Source: Balneolaceae bacterium (GTDB lineage Bacteria > Bacteroidota > Rhodothermia > Balneolales > Balneolaceae). From it: 38,122 nt of DNA. A program made the position numbers and the translations under genes. The stretch is taken from assembly GCA_007134085.1 (NCBI GenBank), contig SLLL01000088.1, positions 1 through 38,122 on the forward strand, in the 5' to 3' direction. The notes beneath the pieces are model-generated. The model saw only the letters and a list, made by a program, of their open reading frames with translations. It had not been told where the DNA came from and made no database searches. Below, in pieces: positions 9,194 to 18,599 of this stretch (position 1 is its first letter; every line of letters begins with the position of its first letter).

Positions 9194-9622
9194 TTACTTA
9201 ATTTTAATTTGCTTGCGCATGCTCTGCTCACTCTTATCAACGGTAATACTTAGTATTCCATTGTGGTAAGCTGCATTAATTGTTTCAATATTTACATTAT
9301 CTGGTAATGTGAAGGAGCGGCTGAAGTTACCATAATGAGATTCAACTCTGTGGTAGTGCTTGCCATCTTCTTTCTTTTCGAACTTGCGCTCGCCACTGAT
9401 TGTCAGTGTCTTTCTTTCAACGTTTAGTTCGATATCTTTCTTGTCCACACCAGGAACTTCCACTTCAATAACGAACTGCTTCTCAGTTTCTGATATATTA
9501 ATGCTTGGAGCAAAACTATCTCTTCGGGTTTCGAGTGCATCATTGAAAAATTCATCCATGATGTCGGAAAATCTCTTGCCGAAGATATCTCTGTTTGGCT
9601 GGGTATATTTAATAAGTGTCAT
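9194..9622 (-). CDS. Small heat-shock protein, Hsp20/alpha-crystallin family
   Basis: A 142-residue cytoplasmic holdase with a short N-terminal arm (DIFGKRFSDIMDEFFNDAL), an alpha-crystallin domain from about residue 40 to 130 (NISETEKQFVIEVEVPGVDKK; the conserved GxLxI appears as NGILSI), and a short charged tail. These proteins bind unfolding clients without ATP and pass them to DnaK/ClpB. The start is secured by the best Shine-Dalgarno of the window, GGAGGTT at 9628-9634, six nucleotides before the ATG. A perfect 10-bp inverted repeat 35 nt upstream (9657-9684) may regulate it. It has its own terminator. Confidence 0.95.
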   Translation of the reverse strand: MTLIKYTQPNRDIFGKRFSDIMDEFFNDALETRRDSFAPSINISETEKQFVIEVEVPGVDKKDIELNVERKTLTISGERKFEKKEDGKHYHRVESHYGNFSRSFTLPDNVNIETINAAYHNGILSITVDKSEQSMRKQIKIK

Positions 9623-9627
9623 GATTT

Positions 9628-9634
9628 AACCTCC
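9628..9634 (-). promoter_or_regulatory. Strong ribosome binding site of hsp20
   Basis: GGAGGTT on the minus strand, six nucleotides from the ATG. It is notable because most genes in this window have weak or no Shine-Dalgarno sequence. Confidence 0.8.
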
Positions 9635-9656
9635 ATTTGAGTTCATGTTTAACAAG

Positions 9657-9684
9657 ATTTCAATTGTATTATCGCAATTGAAAT
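9657..9684 (-). promoter_or_regulatory. Perfect inverted repeat upstream of hsp20 (operator or leader hairpin candidate)
   Basis: ATTTCAATTG (9657-9666), an 8-nt spacer, and CAATTGAAAT (9675-9684) form perfect 10-bp arms, starting 35 nt before the hsp20 ATG. It is not the CIRCE sequence. It could be a repressor site or an AT-rich leader hairpin that opens with heat. No terminator-like T run follows. Confidence 0.45.
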
Positions 9685-9838
9685 GCCAAACAGATAAACC
9701 AGCCAAAAACATGACATGCTTGAATACCAATCTGCAGTTTTTTCACCCTTTACATTATGGAGAGGCCTTTTGACATATCCGCTGAGACAGCTTGACTATG
9801 CCGGGCTGTAAAGATGGCTGAAATGTACTGAACCAGGC

Positions 9839-11236
9839 TTATCTGTAGCTCTTATTCCACTCTTTTGCCACAAGAAAAGCCATTTCAAGGCTCTGCTCGT
9901 AGTTCAGGCGGGGATCGCAGTAGGTTTCGTAGTTGGATGCCAGCCCGTCTTCGTTCAGGCCGTTTGCACCGCCAACACACTCGGTAACATTATCACCGGT
10001 AAGTTCAAGGTGTACGCCACCCAGATAGCTCGCCTCAGAACGGTGAACTTCGAAGGTTTCCCTTATCTCCTGAAGTATATCATTGAATTTTCGCGTCTTA
10101 ACATTGCTGCCGGTAGCATAGGTGTTTCCGTGCATCGGGTCGCAACTCCAAACCACAGGGTGGCCGTGCTGCTTAATAGCACGGATAAACGTTGGGAGAT
10201 GTTTTTTCACATTATCGTGTCCCATTCTTGTGATGAGCACAATTTTACCCGCCTCGTGGTTCGGGTTGATGGTATCCAGAAGCCGCAAGAGATTTTCAAG
10301 ATCAAACGGAGGGCCAACTTTTATACCGATGGGATTCTGAATCCCTTTCAGATATTCGATGTGGGCACCGTCAATTTGCTGTGTTCGGTTTCCAAGCCAC
10401 ACCAAATGCGCACTTAAATTGAACCAGCCTTGTTTACGCGGCACTCTGCGTGTTTGTGCAGAATCATAAAAAAGATTGAGTGCTTCATGCGACGTATAGA
10501 GATCAACTTTGTGAGATGTGTTGATTCTGTTCGGCGTGATGGTATCCATAAACTTAATCGCCTTGTTGATGGAGCTCACCATCTGCTCGTAGTCTTTGTA
10601 ATACTCGTTATTCTGCATAAAATCGAGTTCCCACTGCTCGGGATGCTGCAAATCTGCAAACCCTTCATCAGAAAGTGCCCGCAAAAAGTTCAGTGAAAGC
10701 GCGGCTTTTTCATACGCTTCAAGCAGCCTTGCTGGATCAGGGGTACGCGTATCAACGCTTGCTTCAATACTGTTGATCAGGTCTCCCCGGTAGTTGAGCA
10801 TTTTTACGCCATCCACCACTTCAAAATCCTGAGATCGAGGCTTCGCATATTGTCCGGCAATTCGCCCGAGCCGGATTACGGGCGTGCCCATTTCGTGAAT
10901 AAGAATAAAGCTCATCTGCAGCATCACCTTTAGCATATTTACCAGCTTCACGGATGTGCATGCATCAAACGTTTCGGCACAGTCGCCACCCTGAAGGAGG
11001 AACGCATTGCCTTCAGCTACATCTGCCAGTTTCTCTTTCAGTGCTTCAATTTCCCATGAAGTGATGAGTGGCGGGAGAGATTTCAATTCGTTAAATGAGC
11101 GCTGCAGCTCCTCTGTATCCGGGTAAGCAGGGAGCTGGCTAATCTCCTTTTTATTCCATGAAAGCGGATACCAGCCTTCGCCTTCTAAAATATGCTGGCT
11201 TTCAATTTGATTGATTTTTGGGGTGGCAGTACTCAT
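9839..11236 (-). CDS. aroG: Class II 3-deoxy-7-phosphoheptulonate (DAHP) synthase
   Basis: This enzyme condenses phosphoenolpyruvate and erythrose 4-phosphate to DAHP, the first step of the shikimate pathway. At 465 residues it belongs to the plant/Mycobacterium class II type. Metal ligands fall at C86 (in QGGDCAETF), H369 (in CDPMHGNT), E411 (in HLELTGD) and D441 (in TYCDPRL), almost the same numbers as in the M. tuberculosis enzyme. Other family segments are RLGRIAGQYAKPRS and TITPNRINTSHK. No other aro gene is adjacent. It is divergent from uvrA across 429 nt, with a candidate -7 box TATATTTG 32 nt before the ATG. The symbol follows M. tuberculosis usage; other names exist. Confidence 0.95.
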   Translation of the reverse strand: MSTATPKINQIESQHILEGEGWYPLSWNKKEISQLPAYPDTEELQRSFNELKSLPPLITSWEIEALKEKLADVAEGNAFLLQGGDCAETFDACTSVKLVNMLKVMLQMSFILIHEMGTPVIRLGRIAGQYAKPRSQDFEVVDGVKMLNYRGDLINSIEASVDTRTPDPARLLEAYEKAALSLNFLRALSDEGFADLQHPEQWELDFMQNNEYYKDYEQMVSSINKAIKFMDTITPNRINTSHKVDLYTSHEALNLFYDSAQTRRVPRKQGWFNLSAHLVWLGNRTQQIDGAHIEYLKGIQNPIGIKVGPPFDLENLLRLLDTINPNHEAGKIVLITRMGHDNVKKHLPTFIRAIKQHGHPVVWSCDPMHGNTYATGSNVKTRKFNDILQEIRETFEVHRSEASYLGGVHLELTGDNVTECVGGANGLNEDGLASNYETYCDPRLNYEQSLEMAFLVAKEWNKSYR

Positions 11237-11665
11237 TTATCTGTGGATGTATTGTTTAAAAAGACTTCAAATATACGAATGATTCTGTAAATAGAGTAAA
11301 CTGCATCTACTTAAACTCAGATCCGAGTTTTTGAGTTTTAAATCGTGATCTTCTTCTAATTTTGTTACAGCACACTTGGCGCTTCTCAGCGACCTTTGCG
11401 GTTTTTCTTTGTTTGATCTGTATTTGGATATGTTCAACTGCATTTTAAAATAGCTTTTTTTGCACAGACTCAATCTTGACTGGAATTAAATTGTTGAATA
11501 ACCGCAAAGCGGAATGAAACGCAAAGGATTTTCATGGATACTATATCTCTTTACGTTTATGAATTAATAAGCTGTTCATTATTCATCACTTTTTTTCAAC
11601 ACGAAGAAACGTGAGGTTGCAGAAAACGTTTTGTAAATTATCCGATTAATCAAAAAGCAGGGATT
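11237..11665. other. Divergent aroG/uvrA intergenic region with degenerate CGCAAAG-type repeats
   Basis: A 429-nt non-coding region. It contains the candidate aroG -7 box, then short related elements: TTCTCAGCGA at 11383-11392, CTTTGCGGTT at 11394-11403, its exact inverse AACCGCAAAG at 11500-11509, and a further CGCAAAGG at about 11520. The 10-mer TTCTCAGCGA recurs at 28874-28883. A weak 68-codon ORF here has no coding character. The uvrA promoter was not located. Confidence 0.5.
11268..11275 (-). promoter_or_regulatory. Candidate -7 box (TAnnTTTG) of the DAHP synthase gene
   Basis: The minus strand reads TATATTTG, 32 nt upstream of the ATG at 11236, matching the Bacteroidota -7 consensus. 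The -33 element is not clear. Confidence 0.4.
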
Positions 11666-14518
11666 TTGCAGAATAACATCATCATACGCGGCGCCCGCGA
11701 ACACAACCTCAAAAACATTGACATCGACATACCTCGTGAGCAGCTTGTTGTTTTAACAGGGCTCTCCGGTTCAGGCAAATCATCACTCGCCTTCGATACC
11801 ATCTATGCAGAGGGACAGCGCCGTTTTCTTGAGTCGCTCTCTGCTTACGCACGGCAATTTTTAGGAATGATGGAGCGCCCCAATGTGGACTTTATTGACG
11901 GCCTCTCTCCTGTGATTTCCATCGACCAAAAAACCACCAACCGAAATCCCCGCTCTACGGTTGGTACCGTAACAGAAATCTACGATTTTCTCCGCCTGCT
12001 CTACGCCCGTGTTGGCGAACCGTACTCCTATATATCCGGCAATAAAATGGCCAAGCAGACATCAGATCAGATTGTGCAGGCTATTATGGATCTGCCCGAA
12101 GGCACCAAAGCCTACTGCCTTGCCCCGGTTGTGCGGGGAAGAAAAGGGCATTACCGTGAACTTTTTGAGCAGATGCAAAAACAAGGCTATATCAAAGCGC
12201 GCGTGGATGGCGAGCTGATTGACCTTGAAGGCGAAATTAAACTCGACCGTTACAAAACACACAACATTGAAGTGGTGGTTGACCGCTTTGTGATTTCAGA
12301 AAAGAGCAAAAACCGTATTTCTGAAAGTGTTCACCTTGCCCTGGAGATGGCTGATGGAAACCTGATTCTGGGTATCCAGGAAGGCGGGGCTATTCGCGAT
12401 CAGGTGTTTTCAAAAAATCTGTATGACCCCGAAAGCGGGCTCTCCTATGAAGATGCCGCCCCAAACCTTTTCTCATTCAACTCTCCGTTTGGTGCCTGCA
12501 AAACGTGCAACGGCCTGGGATACAAATACGATGTAAACCGGAACCTGGTGATCCAAAACCCTGACCAGAGTATTGACGAAGGGGCAATCCGGTTTTTGGG
12601 TGAACCGCGCGATATTTTTGTATTCAAACAGCTCGATGCCGTTCTGCGCAGTGTAAACCACGATTTCAGCATGCCGATTGAGTCCTTCACCGATGAAGCT
12701 CTGGATCTGCTCTTTGAAGGCGGCGGTGACAAAAAGTTTAACATCAGCTACGATTTTAAAAACAACAACGTAACCTATAAACACCGCTTTCCGGGGCTGA
12801 AGGCGATCATCAGAGAACAGTATGAGGAGAGCAAATCGAACAAACAACGGGACAAGGCAAAGGCATATTTGTCGAAAGTTACCTGTCCGGCATGTGAAGG
12901 CGGCAGGCTCAACAAAGAGGCTCTTTCCTATAAAATTGACGGATATACCATTCGCGACCTTGTGCAGCAGGATATCAGCACACTTCGCAAAACCGTTGGG
13001 AATTTAAAACTGACTGAACGCCAGAGAAAAATTGGGCAACAGGTGTTGAAAGAGGTGATAGACCGCCTCGACTTTCTGTTGAATGTTGGCTTGAACTACC
13101 TCTCGCTCGACCGCGAAGCACAAACTCTGAGTGGTGGTGAAGCACAGCGAATTCGCCTTGCTACCCAGATTGGTACGCAGCTTGTTGGCGTGCTCTACAT
13201 TCTGGATGAACCGAGCATCGGGCTGCATCAGCGCGATAATATTAAGCTGATTCAATCCCTCGAAACCCTGCGCGATCTTGGCAACAGTGTAATTGTGGTT
13301 GAGCATGACCGCGAAACCATTGAACATGCCGATTATGTGGTTGACCTTGGCCCGGGCGCAGGCACGGAGGGTGGCCACATCGTAACCAAAGGAAAACCGG
13401 AAGAGCTTGATCCCAACTCCATGACCTCAAAATATCTGAACGATGAAGAGGTAATCCCCTACCCTGAAAAGCGGCGTAAAGGGAGCGGGAAAAAAATTAC
13501 GGTAAAAAATGCCACCGGGCATAACCTGAAAGACGTTACGCTGAACATACCACTCGGCAAATTTATCGCGGTTACGGGTGTGAGTGGGAGCGGAAAAAGT
13601 TCGCTGATAAACCAGACCCTCACCCCCATTCTCTCCAACGAGTTTTACAATTCCAAAGCAGTACCCCTTCCCTACCGAAAAGTTGACGGGCTGAAGCATG
13701 TGGATAAAGTAATTTCGATTGACCAAAGCCCGATCGGGCGCACACCGCGTTCAAACCCCGGTACCTACACAAAAGTGTTTGACCACATCCGCTCTCTTTT
13801 TGCAGAGCTGCCGGAGGCAAAAATTCGTGGTTACAATCAGGGCCGGTTCTCGTTCAACGTAAAGGGTGGGCGATGCGAATCCTGCCAGGGCGACGGCGTT
13901 CGAAAAATTGAGATGAATTTTCTGCCCGATGTGTACGTAAACTGCGAAAACTGCAATGGCAAACGTTACAACCGCGAAACCCTCGAAATCCATTACAAGG
14001 GCAAAAACATATCGGATGTGCTGCAAATGCCCATCAGCGAAGCTGAGGGTTTCTTTGACTCGGTGCCATCCATCAAACGGAAACTGAAAACACTGAACTC
14101 GGTTGGGCTTGGTTATTTAACTTTGGGCCAGTCGAGCACTACCGTTAGCGGTGGCGAGGCACAACGGATTAAGCTCTCAAGAGAGTTATCGAAAATTGGC
14201 ACCGGCGATACAGTATATATTATGGACGAACCCACCACCGGCCTGCATTTCCAGGATGTGCGGATGCTTGTTGAGGTAATCCAAAAACTGGTTGAAAAGG
14301 GCAACACCGTGATTGTGATTGAACATAACCTTGACCTGATTAAAGCGGCCGACTGGATTATTGACCTTGGCCCTGAAGGCGGCATGGGCGGGGGAGAAAT
14401 CATCGCCGAAGGCACCCCCGAACAAGTAGCCCTAATCCCCGATAGCTACACTGGAAAATATCTGAAGATGGAATTTGAGAGGGAGAAGGGGAAAAAGGTT
14501 GAAGTAGTAACTAACTAG
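11666..14518 (+). CDS. uvrA: Excinuclease ABC subunit A (UvrA)
   Basis: The DNA-damage recognition ATPase of nucleotide excision repair, 950 residues, full length for the family. The first ABC half has Walker [10 protein letters not shown] (32-40) and signature [16 protein letters not shown]. The second half has Walker [10 protein letters not shown] near residue 637 and signature [16 protein letters not shown]. Zinc-binding Cys pairs lie at roughly 276/279 and 406/409, and in the C-terminal finger at about 737/740 and 759/762 (CESC and CENC). The start is inferred to be a TTG: it places the conserved [14 protein letters not shown] near the N-terminus, and no in-frame ATG occurs just upstream. 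The AGGGA before it sits only two nucleotides away, which is tight. It is likely monocistronic. Confidence 0.96.
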   Translation: MQNNIIIRGAREHNLKNIDIDIPREQLVVLTGLSGSGKSSLAFDTIYAEGQRRFLESLSAYARQFLGMMERPNVDFIDGLSPVISIDQKTTNRNPRSTVGTVTEIYDFLRLLYARVGEPYSYISGNKMAKQTSDQIVQAIMDLPEGTKAYCLAPVVRGRKGHYRELFEQMQKQGYIKARVDGELIDLEGEIKLDRYKTHNIEVVVDRFVISEKSKNRISESVHLALEMADGNLILGIQEGGAIRDQVFSKNLYDPESGLSYEDAAPNLFSFNSPFGACKTCNGLGYKYDVNRNLVIQNPDQSIDEGAIRFLGEPRDIFVFKQLDAVLRSVNHDFSMPIESFTDEALDLLFEGGGDKKFNISYDFKNNNVTYKHRFPGLKAIIREQYEESKSNKQRDKAKAYLSKVTCPACEGGRLNKEALSYKIDGYTIRDLVQQDISTLRKTVGNLKLTERQRKIGQQVLKEVIDRLDFLLNVGLNYLSLDREAQTLSGGEAQRIRLATQIGTQLVGVLYILDEPSIGLHQRDNIKLIQSLETLRDLGNSVIVVEHDRETIEHADYVVDLGPGAGTEGGHIVTKGKPEELDPNSMTSKYLNDEEVIPYPEKRRKGSGKKITVKNATGHNLKDVTLNIPLGKFIAVTGVSGSGKSSLINQTLTPILSNEFYNSKAVPLPYRKVDGLKHVDKVISIDQSPIGRTPRSNPGTYTKVFDHIRSLFAELPEAKIRGYNQGRFSFNVKGGRCESCQGDGVRKIEMNFLPDVYVNCENCNGKRYNRETLEIHYKGKNISDVLQMPISEAEGFFDSVPSIKRKLKTLNSVGLGYLTLGQSSTTVSGGEAQRIKLSRELSKIGTGDTVYIMDEPTTGLHFQDVRMLVEVIQKLVEKGNTVIVIEHNLDLIKAADWIIDLGPEGGMGGGEIIAEGTPEQVALIPDSYTGKYLKMEFEREKGKKVEVVTN

Positions 14519-14696
14519 TTGAATACTCCAATCCTAATTCACTGAATTCTTTGCATTTGAATTCCACTTACTTCTTATTGAGCTTCTGATGCAGTCAAAA
14601 TTACACCCATACAATAAATTCCCCCACCCAGCTTTACAAAAGCATCACAAATAAAGTTTGTCAACAGATTGCTTTCTGCCTATTTTTACTGGCCTG

Positions 14697-15251
14697 ATGA
14701 AAAGCCGTTTTTCACATATCTTCCGATCGCTCACTATTACCCTGGTAATGGCGGGCTTTATTGCCCATCTTGCACAGCCGTTCTCCAGCCAGGCTAAAAA
14801 AAATGCCTTTGCGCTTTGGTTAAATCAGAACGTAGTAGCATCGGGAAATGAAAACGAGACGAAGCTCAGAGACTCCATTCGTCAGCTCCCAGAACAGGCT
14901 AACGATTTCTGGATACTTGTTGAACAGGCATCCAGGCTGGTAGCCGATCATAAAGATGATTTTCGCATTCAATTCTCATTCTCTGATGAGGAGCAGCGCA
15001 CTGTATCAACATGGCTTGTAGGCCAGTGGAACGTGTTCGAAAATCACAAAACCGGGGCAAATGCTATTCTGCCGGAGTTTCCGAAACCGTTACACAAATG
15101 GCTTTCTTCCAACTCGGTTCACTCTGTCGCCTCCCCTGCAGCTGATGCACAAAAGTTTAGTGCCCTTCAGTATGCATCTATCTTTGCGGGCAGCGTTCTA
15201 TCCCTTTTTCTGATACCCCTTGCAGGCGGTATCAGCATAAATGCGCCTTAG
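14697..15251 (+). CDS. Uncharacterised membrane or exported protein upstream of secDF
   Basis: About 184 residues from the ATG at 14697; the frame also opens at a TTG at 14658. The ATG is preferred because it gives a normal basic n-region and hydrophobic segment (MKSRFSHIFRSLTITLVMAGFIAHLAQP). A second hydrophobic segment lies near the C-terminus (YASIFAGSVLSLFLIPLAGG), so the protein may have two transmembrane helices with a ~120-residue polar loop between them. The loop contains WILVEQASRLVADHKDDF and FSFSDEEQRTVSTWLVGQW. No known domain is recognised. It has a possible terminator downstream, so it is probably not in the secD operon. Codon use looks like the neighbours. Function unknown. 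Confidence 0.7.
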   Translation: MKSRFSHIFRSLTITLVMAGFIAHLAQPFSSQAKKNAFALWLNQNVVASGNENETKLRDSIRQLPEQANDFWILVEQASRLVADHKDDFRIQFSFSDEEQRTVSTWLVGQWNVFENHKTGANAILPEFPKPLHKWLSSNSVHSVASPAADAQKFSALQYASIFAGSVLSLFLIPLAGGISINAP

Positions 15252-15280
15252 GCGGTTCATCACAAAGCTCACCATTTTTT

Positions 15281-15339
15281 GCTGCCATCATGAATTTTTT
15301 ACATCCGGAATGGTATGGATGAGGCGGCAGCATTTTTTT
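15281..15339 (+). terminator. Possible terminator between the unknown gene and secD
   Basis: GCTGCC (15281-15286) pairs with GGCAGC (15326-15331), with an inner CATCC/GGATG hairpin (15302-15306 and 15317-15321). A seven-T run follows one base after the outer stem. The outer loop is long, so confidence is moderate. Confidence 0.5.
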
Positions 15340-15400
15340 CAGTGCATACATGTGCTGAGTTTTCAGAATTTTAACCAATCACAGATATCAATTTATTACC

Positions 15401-17206
15401 ATGAAAAAACAGAATAATGGATTTAAAATAGGTATGATAGCCCTTTTCCTTGGGCTTACGGGCTACTACCTGTTTCCCACTATCCAGTGGAGCCTTGAAC
15501 AGCGCCATATTGAAAGCCTTACAGAAGCTGAGCGAGTTGTATATGAAAGTGAAAACGCCGAACGAATTCAGCGTTTACGTGAACGTTCGCTCTCCCTTGG
15601 GCTCGACCTTCAGGGCGGTATGTACGTAACCCTCGAAGTGGGAACGCCTCAGCTGGTGCTTGAACTGGCCGGAGAATTTGCCGATAGCAACCTTGAAGAT
15701 GTAATCCGTGTAGCGCGCGAAAACTACCTCGAAAGGCGAACCGATTTCATTGATGAGTTTGTAGCCGAGTTCGAGCGCCGCGATCCCAATGCAATGCTGA
15801 GCCGCTACTTCAGGTCAGATGCCCAAAACATTACCAGAACATCATCCAATTCAGAAATCTCATCCTTTCTCAAAACACAGCGAACCAGTGCAGTAGAAAG
15901 GGCAATGGAGATTATCCGTTCACGAATTGACCGATTTGGTGTAACCGAGCCAGGCATTTTACAGCAAGGTAACAGCCGTATTGTAGTAGAGCTGCCTGGT
16001 GTGGATGATGAAGAACGGGTGCGCGACCTTCTTAGAGGTACTGCCCGGCTCGAGTTCAGGTTAACTCCGGAATCTGATGAAATTAACAGTGCCAAGCAGG
16101 CTATTGCAAGTTTCTTCAGCGATTTTGAAGCTGATGAAGAGAACGAAGAAGTTCAGAACCTGCTCGAAATCTTCGACCTCCGCGGCACCAACCAGTACTC
16201 TTTCGGGTATGCTGCCGGCCGCGATACTGCTGCCGTAAACCGTATTCTACAAACTGAAGATGTTCAGCGCCTCATCCCCCGAAATATGGACCTTCTATGG
16301 GGAGCCACCGCATTTGCACATGATAACGGCATTCCTCTCTACGAAATGATTGCTGTTCGCAGCCAGATTGAACTTACAGGTGATGTGATCTCCGAGGCCC
16401 GCGTGGCTTTCGACCCCACAACCAACCGGCCGGAAGTTTCGATGACAATGGACTCTGACGGCGCAAGGCGCTGGTCGCGAATTACAGGTGCCAACATAGG
16501 GCGCCCCGTAGCGATTGTGCTTGACGGATATGTGTACTCCTACCCAACTGTGCGGTCGCAGATTAACAACGGGCGCTCATCCATCTCAGGAATTGGTGGT
16601 GTGCAGGAAGCGGAAGATCTTGTAAACATTCTACTTTCCGGTGCGCTACCTGCCCCACTCGAAATTATTGAGGAACGTACAGTTGGTGCATCTCTTGGTG
16701 AGGCGTCCATCCGCGCGGGGCTCTACTCTATTATATTTGGTTTGAGTGTTGTAGCCATCTTTATGATTGTTTATTACCGAACCGGTGGCGCCATAGCCGA
16801 CCTCGCCCTGTTACTCAACATTATCTTTATTCTGGGTATTCTGGCTGGTTTCCAGGCAACACTTACGCTGCCCGGTATTGCAGGTATTGTATTGACCATT
16901 GGTATGGCGGTTGATGCGAACGTGCTGATATTCGACAGGATACGTGAAGAGATGCGGGGAGGTAAAACACTCCGCGCCGCAATTGATAACGGTTACGCCA
17001 ACGCGATGAGCGCTATTATTGATGCGAACGTAACCACCTTCTTTGTAGCGGTAATTCTCTACAGTTTCGGTGTTGGCCCAATCAAAGGCTTTGCGGTTAC
17101 ACTGATGGCAGGTATTGTGGCATCACTCTTTAGCGCCATTGTAATTACACGGGTAATTGTTGATTACCTCACCCGCGAGAAGTCATCCGTAGTGAGCTTC
17201 GGTTAA
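15401..17206 (+). CDS. secD: Protein translocase subunit SecD
   Basis: The membrane subunit that, with SecF, uses proton-motive force to complete Sec-dependent export. 601 residues: the first transmembrane helix at about 9-28, the motif LGLDLQGGMYVTLEV around 63-77, a large periplasmic domain with P1-like folds, then five C-terminal helices beginning near RAGLYSIIFGLSVVAIFMIVYY. The MAVDANVLIFDRIREEM segment carries the conserved Asp of the proton path. Separate secD and secF genes, not a fused secDF, follow 36 nt apart. The ATG at 15401 gives a proper first helix. Confidence 0.97.
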   Translation: MKKQNNGFKIGMIALFLGLTGYYLFPTIQWSLEQRHIESLTEAERVVYESENAERIQRLRERSLSLGLDLQGGMYVTLEVGTPQLVLELAGEFADSNLEDVIRVARENYLERRTDFIDEFVAEFERRDPNAMLSRYFRSDAQNITRTSSNSEISSFLKTQRTSAVERAMEIIRSRIDRFGVTEPGILQQGNSRIVVELPGVDDEERVRDLLRGTARLEFRLTPESDEINSAKQAIASFFSDFEADEENEEVQNLLEIFDLRGTNQYSFGYAAGRDTAAVNRILQTEDVQRLIPRNMDLLWGATAFAHDNGIPLYEMIAVRSQIELTGDVISEARVAFDPTTNRPEVSMTMDSDGARRWSRITGANIGRPVAIVLDGYVYSYPTVRSQINNGRSSISGIGGVQEAEDLVNILLSGALPAPLEIIEERTVGASLGEASIRAGLYSIIFGLSVVAIFMIVYYRTGGAIADLALLLNIIFILGILAGFQATLTLPGIAGIVLTIGMAVDANVLIFDRIREEMRGGKTLRAAIDNGYANAMSAIIDANVTTFFVAVILYSFGVGPIKGFAVTLMAGIVASLFSAIVITRVIVDYLTREKSSVVSFG

Positions 17207-17242
17207 TCATCACCCAGAAAAATTTAAAACACAGGTATTATT

Positions 17243-18163
17243 ATGAGATGGTTTGAATCACCAAACTTCGACTTTATCAAAGCACACAATATTGCGTACT
17301 TCTTCTCAGGTACACTTATTGTGGTTTCCATTGTGGCAATTTTCACAATGGGATTGAACTACGGCATTGACTTCAGAGGCGGGCAGGAGTTCGTTTTCGA
17401 ATTTCAGGAGCCGGTAGATGTGGTTGAAATTCGTTCAGAATTATCAGAACCGCTTGGAACTGTACCCGAAATTAAACTTTTCGGGTCCGACCGTGAAATC
17501 CTTCTCCGTATCGATACGGAAGAAGATATCACTGCTACCCGCGAGCTTTTGATAGCAAACTTTGCCACTATCTACCCCGGCAATGAGGTTACTGTTCAGA
17601 AAACCGACCTCGTAGGCCCCCGGTTTGCTGAAGACCTTCGGCGCGGTGCGATGTACTCAATTATCTTTGCACTTGCCGTGGTATTTATCTACATCTTCAT
17701 CCGGTTTAAAGGATGGTACTTCTCAGCCGGTGCCATTGCTGCACTAGCGCACGACGTACTAATCGTACTGGGCGTGTTTACCATCATGGCAGAAATTGCT
17801 CCTTTCGATGTGAGCATTGACCAGGCTTTGATTGCGGCATTCCTCACCATTGTGGGTTACTCGCTGAACGATACCGTGGTGGTATTCGACCGTATTCGGG
17901 AGAACTCCATCATTTACAAAACCATGAACTTTTCGGATATGATCAACAAAAGCCTTAACGATACGCTTAGCCGTACAGTGGTAACTTCGGTAACTACCTT
18001 GTTTGTGGTATCTGTGCTGTTTATCTTTGGCGGAGAGGTTCTGAAAGGCTTCGCTTTTGCACTTGTACTTGGTGTAATTTTAGGTACTTACAGCTCACTG
18101 TTTGTTGCCAGTGCGTTGGTGGTTGAACTTCAAAAGCGAGCAATAAAAGCCAAAGCAAAGTAA
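17243..18163 (+). CDS. secF: Protein translocase subunit SecF
   Basis: The partner of SecD, 306 residues, full length. Helix 1 (about 17-36) is followed by the conserved LNYGIDFRGGQEFVFEF and a small periplasmic domain. The C-terminal five-helix block contains IVGYSLNDTVVVFDRIREN, the SecF form of the RND proton-path motif. It starts 36 nt after secD with AGGT eight nucleotides before the ATG, and is followed 24 nt later by a STAS-domain gene that is probably cotranscribed. Confidence 0.97.
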   Translation: MRWFESPNFDFIKAHNIAYFFSGTLIVVSIVAIFTMGLNYGIDFRGGQEFVFEFQEPVDVVEIRSELSEPLGTVPEIKLFGSDREILLRIDTEEDITATRELLIANFATIYPGNEVTVQKTDLVGPRFAEDLRRGAMYSIIFALAVVFIYIFIRFKGWYFSAGAIAALAHDVLIVLGVFTIMAEIAPFDVSIDQALIAAFLTIVGYSLNDTVVVFDRIRENSIIYKTMNFSDMINKSLNDTLSRTVVTSVTTLFVVSVLFIFGGEVLKGFAFALVLGVILGTYSSLFVASALVVELQKRAIKAKAK

Positions 18164-18187
18164 ACTAACTTTAAAAACGGGATAACT

Positions 18188-18529
18188 ATGAGTTTTAATG
18201 TTTCTGAACGCTATAATTGCGTTGTAATAGAATTTAAAGGAAATGTAATGGGCGGCCCCGATGCGGTTAGCCTCAATGAAAAAATTCACGAGCTGATTGA
18301 TAAGAACCGAACCAACGTTGTTGTGGATCTCAGTAAAGTGAAATTTATGAACTCTTCAGGGCTGGGTATGCTTATCGGCGCCCTTACCACCGTGAGGAAA
18401 GCCGGCGGCGATCTGCGCATAGCTAATGCCACCGACAAAATTGAGAGCTTGCTCATTATTACAAAACTCATTACCGTTTTTAAACACTTCAAATCGTTAG
18501 ATGAGGCAATTGAATCCTACAAGGATTAA
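18188..18529 (+). CDS. STAS-domain protein, anti-sigma factor antagonist-like (SpoIIAA/RsbV type)
   Basis: A single STAS domain of 113 residues, the size of SpoIIAA/RsbV. The conserved phosphorylation loop is FMNSSGLGMLIGALTTVR (54-71); S57 aligns with the serine phosphorylated in SpoIIAA, and the usual Asp two residues earlier is Asn here. Family members bind anti-sigma kinases, and their binding is switched off by phosphorylation of that serine. The partner kinase, phosphatase and sigma factor are not in this window. It lies 24 nt after secF and ends just before a strong terminator, so it is probably the last gene of a secD-secF-STAS transcript. Whether the link to export is functional is unknown. 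Confidence 0.9.
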   Translation: MSFNVSERYNCVVIEFKGNVMGGPDAVSLNEKIHELIDKNRTNVVVDLSKVKFMNSSGLGMLIGALTTVRKAGGDLRIANATDKIESLLIITKLITVFKHFKSLDEAIESYKD

Positions 18530-18563
18530 CAGCCACATCCCGGTTAACTAAGAGATCAATTAC

Positions 18564-18591
18564 GGAGGTGTTAACACACCTCCTTTTTTTT
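18564..18591 (+). terminator. Strong rho-independent terminator directly before purA
   Basis: A perfect 8-bp stem, GGAGGTGT (18564-18571) and ACACCTCC (18576-18583), with loop TAAC, followed by eight T (18584-18591). The purA ATG begins only eight nucleotides later. It ends the secDF-STAS transcript. It could also act as an attenuator, because purA has almost no room for a separate leader after it. Confidence 0.93.
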
Positions 18592-18599
18592 GAAAAAAT

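Noticed and set aside
11267-11473. 68-codon minus-strand ORF upstream of the DAHP synthase gene
   Set aside because: Low-complexity Lys/Ser-rich peptide in an AT-rich region that contains the candidate promoter and repeat units; no ribosome site.
12009-14425. Many ORFs in other frames inside uvrA
   Set aside because: All lie within the uvrA coding frame, which is intact over 950 codons with full motifs. They are shadows of its codon bias.
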